A stretch of DNA of 64,000 bases, from positions 4,960,001 to 5,024,000 of the forward strand of contig NZ_CP170544.1 in NCBI RefSeq assembly GCF_042693015.1, in the 5' to 3' direction. Below the pieces are notes generated by a model. That model was not told the DNA's origin. It saw only the letters and a list, made by a program, of their open reading frames with translations, and did no database searches. Positions 58,203 to 64,000 of this stretch are shown here, piece after piece (position 1 is the stretch's first letter; the number at the start of each line of letters is the position of its first letter). A program made the position numbers and the translations under genes. The DNA comes from Sphingomonas_E sp042693015 (GTDB lineage Bacteria > Pseudomonadota > Alphaproteobacteria > Sphingomonadales > Sphingomonadaceae).

Positions 58203-59765
58203 TTAACTTTCTCGCGCCGCGTCGCTGTCGCCGACGATCGGTATCTCGATCGCCAGCCGGCCATCCTCACGCTGCAGGGGCGCTCGCAACTGTCGCGCCA
58301 GTCCCTCGATCACGCGCTCGAAACGGGCGAAGGCGGCGTGATGGCGGCATTTCTCGTCGGCAAGGCCCGGGGCAAGCAATTCGACGAGCGCGCGGTTGAT
58401 CTGGGGCAGGGGCGACAGGCGGATCGTCAGCCCACCTTTTGGATCACAGTTCATCGCCATTTCGGCGACCTCGGTGATCAGAAAAGCCACCGGAACCGCC
58501 GTATCCTGCGACGCGGCGGCCGGCATGATTTCCAGTCGGACAGGCATGGACGAAGCCTCGCCCGTCGCCGTGCCGCGCAGGTTCGATGCCAGTTCGCCGA
58601 TCAGCGCGCGAAGGTCCACACCGCGATTTTCCTCGAGTTCCGCGAAATGGTTGCGATGGACGACCGCCAGCGCATCGACGCGCCGCTGGATTGCGGCATA
58701 GGCTTCGCTCGCCTCCGCGCCCCGCGCACCGCGGGCGTGGAGATTGATCAGGCTGGAGACGACCTGAAGATTGTTCTTCACACGGTGATGGACCTCGCGT
58801 GTCAGCCGCGTCTGACGTGCGAGCCCCTCGGCCAGATCGGCTTCGTGGCGGGACTGCCGCGCCGTCGCATCGGCGAAGGCTTCGGCCAGACTGCGTATTT
58901 CTTGCGACGGCGTCGTCAAGGCCGGCGTCTTCAGGGGGCCGTCGGCGATGGAGTAATTGCTAACCGCCTGCTGCAATCGCCGCAGCGGGCGCAGCACCAG
59001 CCGGTCCATCACCAGCCAGCCGATCAGCCCGGCCGCGAGCCACATCAGCACTGGCAGCAGCACCATCAGCAGTTCGATCGCGCGCATCGGCGCGGCATTG
59101 GCGCGCAGCTCGAGCGCGAGCTGCCCGCCCGCAACCGGCGCCGCCACCTTTATCGTGTCGCTGATCGATTGGGTGTCGTTGTGGGATGCGAGCCGCAGGC
59201 TGGCGTCGCCCTGCCACAGCAGCAAGGTGGTGCTGGCCTGGTCGATCGGCGGCTGGGCGATCCGGGCCAGCGTGGCGCGCGGCAGTTCGGCGGCGATGAG
59301 CAGATTATTCTGCGCCACGACGATCTGCATGACCCCCGCTTCCTGCACCAGCGCCGCTTCGGCGCCGATGCCGGGGGAAGGCTGGGCGATCCTGGCGGCG
59401 GAAAAGCCGGAGGTGGCGCAGATCTGCCGTCCGTCCGGCAGGAACAGGCCGAACCGCACGCCCGGCGGCTGGGTGGCGGCCAGAATGTCGAGCGACCGGC
59501 GGCAGGCCGATGCCGATGGCGGCTCAGTTCCCATTTGCACGGCTAGTGCGGACATATCGCGCGCAATGGCGGAGGTTGTGGCGTCCAGCCGGCGGGTGCT
59601 GTCTGCCGCCATCATGCGGACGGCGGCTTCGCGGGTCAGGCGGTTGGTATTGGCGGATTCAAGCGAGGCAAGGAGGGCGATCAGGCCGAGTGGCAGCAAT
59701 GCCATCGACAAGATTATCAGCATCTTGATCCCGGTCGACAACCGCGCGAAGCGGGAGCCGATCAC
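58203..59765 (-). CDS. PhyP-like sensor histidine kinase/phosphatase of the general stress response
   Basis: A 520-residue membrane protein: two transmembrane helices (about 14-35 and 230-253) around a periplasmic sensor region, a HAMP-like linker, and the HisKA_2 dimerisation domain LTREVHHRVKNNLQVVSSL (His326/327). The following ATPase part is degenerate: a weak N box (TEVAEMAMNCDPKGG) and no DxGxG or GLGL motif. In Sphingomonas, PhyP at this position acts as a negative regulator and phosphatase of PhyR; loss of ATPase motifs fits that. GTG 59765 follows GAGAGGTGAC; nepR is 57 bases upstream. Confidence 0.82.
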   Translation of the reverse strand: MIGSRFARLSTGIKMLIILSMALLPLGLIALLASLESANTNRLTREAAVRMMAADSTRRLDATTSAIARDMSALAVQMGTEPPSASACRRSLDILAATQPPGVRFGLFLPDGRQICATSGFSAARIAQPSPGIGAEAALVQEAGVMQIVVAQNNLLIAAELPRATLARIAQPPIDQASTTLLLWQGDASLRLASHNDTQSISDTIKVAAPVAGGQLALELRANAAPMRAIELLMVLLPVLMWLAAGLIGWLVMDRLVLRPLRRLQQAVSNYSIADGPLKTPALTTPSQEIRSLAEAFADATARQSRHEADLAEGLARQTRLTREVHHRVKNNLQVVSSLINLHARGARGAEASEAYAAIQRRVDALAVVHRNHFAELEENRGVDLRALIGELASNLRGTATGEASSMPVRLEIMPAAASQDTAVPVAFLITEVAEMAMNCDPKGGLTIRLSPLPQINRALVELLAPGLADEKCRHHAAFARFERVIEGLARQLRAPLQREDGRLAIEIPIVGDSDAARES

Positions 59766-59821
59766 GGCTTGTCACCTCTCGGGACCAGGTAAGTGCGCGC
59801 CATGAGAAATATATATGCCGA

Positions 59822-59998
59822 TCAATCAAGCTTGCCGAGAAGATCGAGCATGTCCGGCGGAACCTGTTCGCGAATGGTTTCATCCCAGGCCGAACGCAAG
59901 GCCTGCCCCAAATGGGAATCGCCTCCGCGGCGCGATTTGACCCTGCGATCATCGCGGTCGGTTGCGACCGTCCTCCCCTTTTTCTCTTCTGCGGCCAA
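59822..59998 (-). CDS. nepR: Anti-sigma factor NepR
   Basis: A 58-residue protein, too short for a standard ORF search. It binds the sigma factor EcfG and is released when phosphorylated PhyR captures it. The C-terminal family core LGQALRSAWDETIREQVPPD followed by MLDLLGKLD is unmistakable. The N-terminal half is basic and disordered. No ATG exists in the frame before an upstream stop; TTG 59998, with GGGGAC ten bases before it, is the best start. It precedes the phyP-like gene in one operon and is divergent from phyR. Confidence 0.87.
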   Translation of the reverse strand: MAAEEKKGRTVATDRDDRRVKSRRGGDSHLGQALRSAWDETIREQVPPDMLDLLGKLD

Positions 59999-60132
59999 AC
60001 CTGTACGTCCCCGAATCTGGATACCGAACCGGCCCCTCGCGACCGGACTTCATTGGCATCCGGCCACGCTGCCCGTCCCCCGATGGAGGGCCGTTCGGCG
60101 CTGCCGGAATAAAATGCCGACTTGGCGATGGA

Positions 60133-60157
60133 AACAAAAAACTCGGACGATTGTTCC
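60133..60157 (-). promoter_or_regulatory. Likely EcfG-type promoter of nepR
   Basis: On the minus strand GGAAC (60153-60157) is followed after 16 bases by TGTT (60133-60136), one mismatch from the general stress consensus GGAAC-N16/17-CGTT. The gap 59999-60285 shows no gene and separates nepR from phyR. Confidence 0.55.
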
Positions 60158-60285
60158 AGCATTCGATGGACGTTGCATACAAATGTCAACGATCATCACC
60201 GGGGAGGGGCGATGCTTGCATCCAAGCCAAGCCGGTCGCACAACAACGCCACGGTACGGCGACACGATAGATGCAAGGGAACACC

Positions 60286-61083
60286 ATGTCACTTGGCCAG
60301 GAACTCGCGCCCCATCTACCCTTCCTGCGCCGCTATGCGCGCGCTCTCACGGGAAGCCAGCAGCATGGCGACGCTTATGTTCGTGCAACGCTTGAAACGA
60401 TTGTAGCGGCCCCCGGCGATTTCCCCCGCGACGTGGATACGCGGCTCGGCCTCTACGGTATCTTCCAGCGCATCTGGGCGTCGACGAATGACAATGAGAT
60501 CGACGAGGATGTCACGGCTGACGGTGATCGCGAAGGTATTGCCCGCGCTCGCCTCTCGCGCATAACGCCGCTGTCGCGGCAGGCGCTGCTACTGACGGCG
60601 ATGGAGGGCTTTACGGTCGAGGATGCCGCGTATCTGACCGGCGTCACGCCCGAAGAGGTCAACGCTTTGGTCACCGAGGCACTGGCGGAGATTGAGCGGC
60701 AGACGCGCGCCGACGTGCTGATCATCGAGGATGAGCCGATCATCGCGATGGACCTTGAAACGATCGTCCGCGATCTCGGCCACGGCGTCACCGGTGTCGC
60801 CGTCACCCGCGACGAAGCGGTTGCGCAGGCACTGGCGCAGCGGCCCGGCCTCGTTCTTGCCGATATTCAACTCGCAGACGACAGTTCGGGTATCGATGCC
60901 GTGAAGGATATCCTCGCGCAATTCGCGGTACCGGTCATCTTCATTACCGCTTTCCCGGAACGTCTGCTGACGGGCGAGCGGCCGGAGCCGACCTTCCTCA
61001 TCACCAAACCGTTCCAACGGTCTACGGTAAAGGCGGCAATTGCCCAGGCGCTGTTCTTCGATGCTGCAACCGTGCCAGCCTAG
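60286..61083 (+). CDS. phyR: General stress response regulator PhyR
   Basis: A 265-residue anti-anti-sigma protein. Residues 1-140 imitate an ECF sigma factor (sigma2-like LPFLRRYARALTGSQQHGD, sigma4-like FTVEDAAYLTGVTPEEVNAL). Residues 145-262 form a receiver domain with acidic cluster EDE at 148-150, phospho-acceptor Asp193 (LADIQLADD), Thr221 and Lys241. When phosphorylated it binds NepR and frees EcfG. ATG 60286 with AAGGGA in front matches the conserved family start MSLGQ; the ATG at 60271 adds five residues without support. Confidence 0.95.
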   Translation: MSLGQELAPHLPFLRRYARALTGSQQHGDAYVRATLETIVAAPGDFPRDVDTRLGLYGIFQRIWASTNDNEIDEDVTADGDREGIARARLSRITPLSRQALLLTAMEGFTVEDAAYLTGVTPEEVNALVTEALAEIERQTRADVLIIEDEPIIAMDLETIVRDLGHGVTGVAVTRDEAVAQALAQRPGLVLADIQLADDSSGIDAVKDILAQFAVPVIFITAFPERLLTGERPEPTFLITKPFQRSTVKAAIAQALFFDAATVPA

Positions 61084-61106
61084 TTCGTTTCGTTGGTGAA
61101 ACTGAT

Positions 61107-61131
61107 GGAACTCACGCAACTGCCTGACGTT
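61107..61131 (+). promoter_or_regulatory. EcfG-dependent promoter
   Basis: GGAAC (61107-61111), 16 bases, CGTT (61128-61131): an exact match to the alphaproteobacterial general stress promoter. It lies 33 bases upstream of the 46-residue membrane protein gene and probably also feeds ecfG. Confidence 0.85.
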
Positions 61132-61163
61132 TCTAGGTTCGAATCCAACGAAAAGAGGGTCCA

Positions 61164-61304
61164 ATGGCAGAGGAACAGGTCCATCTCACCAAGACGGAGG
61201 CTCGCGCCGGGGTAACGCCGCACGTCGTTCGTTATGTGCTGGCTATCTCACTGCTCCTTGTTGTTCTGGCCTTCGCTTTCACCCTGGGTGTTTTCGGCGG
61301 CTGA
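61164..61304 (+). CDS. Small single-pass membrane protein
   Basis: A 46-residue protein, below usual ORF cut-offs. Residues 1-19 are hydrophilic (MAEEQVHLTKTEARAGVTP) and residues 22-44 form one transmembrane helix (VRYVLAISLLLVVLAFAFTL). GAGGGT precedes ATG 61164. It is placed between phyR and ecfG immediately behind a consensus EcfG promoter, so it is likely stress induced. No function is known. Confidence 0.75.
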   Translation: MAEEQVHLTKTEARAGVTPHVVRYVLAISLLLVVLAFAFTLGVFGG

Positions 61305-61329
61305 TCGATAAGCGGTCGTAACGACTATC

Positions 61330-61355
61330 GCCCGGTTCTGTGTTAAGGACCGGGC
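61330..61355 (+). terminator. Hairpin between the small membrane protein gene and ecfG
   Basis: GCCCGGTT (61330-61337) and GACCGGGC (61348-61355) pair over 8 bp (one G-T) around a 10-base loop, followed by CCCCTCTTT. It may partly terminate or tune read-through into ecfG, whose start is 24 bases downstream. Confidence 0.45.
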
Positions 61356-61378
61356 CCCCTCTTTGACGGGAATCGTGG

Positions 61379-62008
61379 ATGACAGAAGACGACGGCCGGG
61401 GTGGCGAAACCGTCACCGAGTCGGTGCCCTTGTCGGATGACGAGTTCAAGGCGGAGCTCGCCAACGTTATCCCTCATCTTCGCGCGTTTGGCCGTTCGCT
61501 GTCAGGCAATCGCGATCTTGCGGACGATCTGGTTCAGGAAACGCTGATGAAGGCGTGGGCGGCGCGACAGCGTTTCCAGGCCGGCACCAATATGCGTGCT
61601 TGGACCTTCATCATCCTGCGCAACCTTTTCCTTTCCCAGATGCGCCGCGCGCGCTTCAAGGGCGAATGGGATGAACTTACCGCCGCGCGCGTGCTCGCGG
61701 CGCCTGCGAGCCAGGATCGGCATGTCGAACTCGGCGACATGCAGCGTGCATTGCTTCATCTTCCCCAGCCGCAGCGTGAGGCGCTGATCCTCGTGGGCGC
61801 GGGCGGCTTCGCTTATGAAGAGGCTGCCGAGATCTGCGGTTGCGCCGTCGGCACGATCAAAAGCCGTGTTGCCCGTGGCCGCGTTGCGCTCGAGCATCTG
61901 CTGAACGAGGGTAAGTTACCTTCCCGTCGACTGGCAGAAAGCAATGGTGGGCAGACCGCGCTCCAGACAATCATGGACGAGGTGGATCATCTCAGCCGTG
62001 ATCGCTGA
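61379..62008 (+). CDS. ecfG: General stress response ECF sigma factor EcfG
   Basis: A 209-residue sigma factor of the ECF15 group. Region sigma2 at about 25-95 (LRAFGRSLSGNRDLADDLVQ, then MRAWTFIILRNLFLSQMRR) and sigma4 at about 125-180 (LPQPQREALILVGAGGFAYE, then CAVGTIKSRVARGR). It directs RNA polymerase to GGAAC/CGTT promoters and is held by NepR. An ATG at 61379 starts the conserved protein; the ribosome site is weak. The promoter at 61107 suggests self-activation. Confidence 0.94.
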   Translation: MTEDDGRGGETVTESVPLSDDEFKAELANVIPHLRAFGRSLSGNRDLADDLVQETLMKAWAARQRFQAGTNMRAWTFIILRNLFLSQMRRARFKGEWDELTAARVLAAPASQDRHVELGDMQRALLHLPQPQREALILVGAGGFAYEEAAEICGCAVGTIKSRVARGRVALEHLLNEGKLPSRRLAESNGGQTALQTIMDEVDHLSRDR

Positions 62009-62023
62009 GCCCACCATTCTATC

Positions 62024-62200
62024 CTAATCTATTTCGTGGATCAGGGCCGTCCAATCTGATGGAAGGTCTGCGTTTCCCGGTTTGTAGGCTTTGCGCAACG
62101 CATCTGCCACGCCCTGATACGCCTTTGGCGCCGCGGCGAACTCAGTCGTGATCTGCCGCAATGGCCTGTTCGTGCTGGATTGTTCACTTCGCAGTTTCAT
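62024..62200 (-). CDS. Candidate second NepR-like small protein
   Basis: A 58-residue ORF convergent with ecfG (15 bases between stops). Its C-terminal half GVADALRKAYKPGNADLPSD followed by WTALIHEID copies the spacing of the NepR core (helix with LR..Y, then P-D, then a final LI..ID), and its length equals that of NepR. The resemblance is weaker than for 59822-59998. The frame is open to an ATG at 62257, but that would overlap the glnE start region; ATG 62200 gives NepR size. Role as anti-sigma factor is inference. Confidence 0.5.
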   Translation of the reverse strand: MKLRSEQSSTNRPLRQITTEFAAAPKAYQGVADALRKAYKPGNADLPSDWTALIHEID

Positions 62201-62255
62201 AATGGTTTGAACGCGCAAGCTACCCGGGAGTTGCGCCCATCTTGATAGTGTCGCC

Positions 62256-64000
62256 ATGCCGGCTATTCAGACTGGCATGAAAGTCACACCATCCGAAGCA
62301 ATTGACCGTGCGCTTGCCCATGCGCCCTTCCTGCGCCGCGCCGCCGAACAGCGGCCCGAGATCGTCGCAAGGATCGCCGAAAGCGATGTAGCCGGCGCGC
62401 TGGTGCTGTGCCCGGTCCATGATGAAACCGGTAATATCGGCCGCGCGCTCCGGCGCGAACGGCAGGGGCTTTCGCTCGCCGTGGCGCTCGCGGATCTCGC
62501 CGGCCTGATGCCGCTGGAAGCGGTGGTGACGACGCTTTCTGACTTCGCCGACAGCGCGCTCGACCGCGCCGTTGCGGCCGCGATCGAGGAACGGACGCCG
62601 GGCGAGGAACCGCGCGGCTTCGCGGTCCTTGCCCTCGGCAAGCATGGCAGCCGTGAGCTGAATTATTCGTCCGACATCGATCCGATCCTGATCTTCGATC
62701 CCGAAACGCTGCCCCGGCGCGAACGGGACGAGCCGATCGAGGCGGCCGTCCGGATCGGCAAGCGCGTGGTCGAACTGCTCCAGGCCCGCGACGATGCCGG
62801 CTATGTCTTTCGCGTCGATCTGCGGCTGCGCCCGTCGCCGGAAGCGACGCCGATCGTGCTGCCGGTCGAAGCCGCCATCTCTTATTATGAATCGAGCGCA
62901 TTGCCGTGGGAACGCGCGGCCTTCATCCGCGCGCGTGCCGCGGCGGGGGACAAGGCGCTCGGCGAAAGCTTTCTATCGGCGATCCGCCCGTTCGTCTGGC
63001 GCCGCGCGCTCGATTATGGGGCGCTGCGCGAAATCCGCGGGCTTTCCCACCGCATCCGCGATCACCATTCGCAGGGCCAGCTCTTTGCCCCCGGTTTCGA
63101 CCTCAAGCGCGGTCGCGGCGGCATTCGCGAGATCGAATTCTTCGCGCAGATCCATCAGCTCATCCATGGCGGGCGGGAGCCCGCGCTGCGCGCGCCGGCG
63201 ACGCTCGACGCGCTGGCCGCGCTGGCGGCTGCCGGCCGCATCGACCCGGCCGAGGCCGAGACGCTGGCGGCCGCCTATCGGCTGGAACGCACGATCGAGC
63301 ACCGTTTGCAGATGGTCGAGGACCAGCAGACCCACAGCCTGCCGCGCCAGCCCGAGGCGCTCGACAATGTCGCGAAGCTGCACGGCCTCGCCGATGGCGA
63401 TGCGCTGCTCGATCTGCTCCGGCCCCACGTCACCGCGGTCGGCAATATCTATGACGGTCTCGACGAAGGTCGCTCCGAAGGCGTCTCGCACGATCCGTCG
63501 CTGGTCGATGCGGCACTCGCCGCGGCGGGCTTCCCTGATGTCGCGGCCGCACGCGCGCGGATCGAAGGCTGGCGGTCTGGCGGCCCGCGTCCGTTGCGCA
63601 CCCCGGCCGCGCGTGAAGCGCTGGAAGCCGTGCTGCCGGCGCTGATCACCGCGCTTGGCCAGGCGCCTGATCCCAACGGCGCGCTCAACCGCTTCGACGA
63701 CATCGTCTCCCGCCTGCCGAGCGCGATCAACCTGTTCCGGCTGCTGGAAGCTCGCCCGGCGCTCGCGCGGATGGTGGCCGACGTGCTCGTCCACGCCCCC
63801 ACGTTGGCCGACGCCCTCGGTCGCCGGCCGACCTTGCTTGACGGGCTGATCGACGCCAGCGCCTTCGATCCGCCGCCGGCCGTGCCTGTGCTGGCGGCTG
63901 AGCTCGGCCGTGCCGAGCAGGGTGACGATTATCAGATGCTGCTCGATCGCGCCCGCCAGCGCGTCGGCGAGAAGCGCTTTGCGCTGGGCGTCCAACTCGT
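62256..64000 (+). CDS. glnE: Glutamine synthetase adenylyltransferase/deadenylylase (5' part)
   Basis: The frame is open from ATG 62256 to the window end (about 581 codons), the N-terminal part of the bifunctional enzyme that adenylylates and deadenylylates glutamine synthetase. The first nucleotidyltransferase site is visible in LALGKHGSRELNYSSDIDPI (about residue 130), followed by FRVDLRLRPSP, HHSQGQLFAPGFDLKRGRGG and GGIREIEFFAQIHQL. The second catalytic domain lies beyond the window. ATG 62277 (MKVTPSEA) is an alternative start. Confidence 0.93.
   Translation, partial: MPAIQTGMKVTPSEAIDRALAHAPFLRRAAEQRPEIVARIAESDVAGALVLCPVHDETGNIGRALRRERQGLSLAVALADLAGLMPLEAVVTTLSDFADSALDRAVAAAIEERTPGEEPRGFAVLALGKHGSRELNYSSDIDPILIFDPETLPRRERDEPIEAAVRIGKRVVELLQARDDAGYVFRVDLRLRPSPEATPIVLPVEAAISYYESSALPWERAAFIRARAAAGDKALGESFLSAIRPFVWRRALDYGALREIRGLSHRIRDHHSQGQLFAPGFDLKRGRGGIREIEFFAQIHQLIHGGREPALRAPATLDALAALAAAGRIDPAEAETLAAAYRLERTIEHRLQMVEDQQTHSLPRQPEALDNVAKLHGLADGDALLDLLRPHVTAVGNIYDGLDEGRSEGVSHDPSLVDAALAAAGFPDVAAARARIEGWRSGGPRPLRTPAAREALEAVLPALITALGQAPDPNGALNRFDDIVSRLPSAINLFRLLEARPALARMVADVLVHAPTLADALGRRPTLLDGLIDASAFDPPPAVPVLAAELGRAEQGDDYQMLLDRARQRVGEKRFALGVQL

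Overview
The window is about 64 kb of high-GC chromosomal DNA from an alphaproteobacterium, most likely a sphingomonad (Sphingomonas/Sphingobium group). The evidence is two proteins with PEPxxWA-CTERM tails, two very large TonB-dependent receptors, a DUF5818-like protein, a phyR-nepR-ecfG general stress locus with a PhyP-like histidine kinase, and a GTTC-N7-GTTC LexA box. No prophage, IS transposase, CRISPR array or rRNA was seen. There is one tRNA, Arg(ACG).

Layout. 1-5 kb: end of an unidentified gene, a KstD-like flavoprotein, small exported and SRPBCC proteins, and a PAS histidine kinase facing a NarL/FixJ response regulator. 5-12 kb: BASS-family transporter, then a TonB receptor paired with a secreted purple-acid-phosphatase-like enzyme, then a TauD-type dioxygenase. 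12-17 kb: small proteins, a PEP-CTERM protein behind a good sigma-54 site, GNAT plus gamma-carbonic anhydrase, lipoprotein, tRNA-Arg, an orphan protein, PhzF. 18-23 kb: Tat-exported amidase, two paralogous L,D-transpeptidases around a membrane protein, second PEP-CTERM protein. 23.6-26.2 kb: dinB, a 2OG-Fe(II) oxygenase and alkB in one direction behind a LexA box. 26-35 kb: DUF805 and fatty acid hydroxylase proteins, then LysR and a leucine/isovalerate-type operon (isovaleryl-CoA dehydrogenase, methylcrotonyl-CoA carboxylase beta and alpha, MaoC) with a DUF559 nuclease cassette between the two carboxylase genes. 35-43 kb: GSTs, MFS transporter, enoyl-CoA hydratase, aldo/keto reductase, LldD-like oxidase, MsrB and MsrA. 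43-55.3 kb: a complete N-acetylglucosamine/chito-oligosaccharide locus: TonB receptor, GH20 hexosaminidase, EIIA-HPr-EI fusion and NagE-type EIICB on one strand, and GntR regulator, SIS deaminase and NagA on the other. 55-58 kb: Pcm and a PQQ alcohol dehydrogenase. 58.2-62.2 kb: general stress response locus (phyP-like, nepR, phyR, a 46-aa membrane protein, ecfG, a second NepR-like ORF). From 62.3 kb: glnE, cut by the window end.

The most unusual content is a set of palindromic repeats. At least ten copies share flanks GTC...TCCAC and an NTTGT loop, while their 8-bp stems differ by compensated base pairs. A second palindrome type with the same CTTGT loop bounds a 488-bp cassette that encodes a DUF559 (PD-(D/E)XK-like) nuclease whose C-terminus is read from the repeat. 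Two copies lie in a longer dispersed element (about 350 bp) whose CTAG ends supply stop codons of neighbouring genes. A related pair is inserted in frame inside the GH20 gene.

Regulation visible in the sequence: an exact GGAAC-N16-CGTT (EcfG-type) promoter before the 46-aa gene/ecfG, a near match before nepR, a sigma-54 site before the first PEP-CTERM gene, a LexA box that fixes the dinB start, a 15-bp LysR-type palindrome over the LysR start, a cluster of four CCTAGG sites before the PAS kinase, and a helically phased CCAAT array before the chitin-type TonB receptor.
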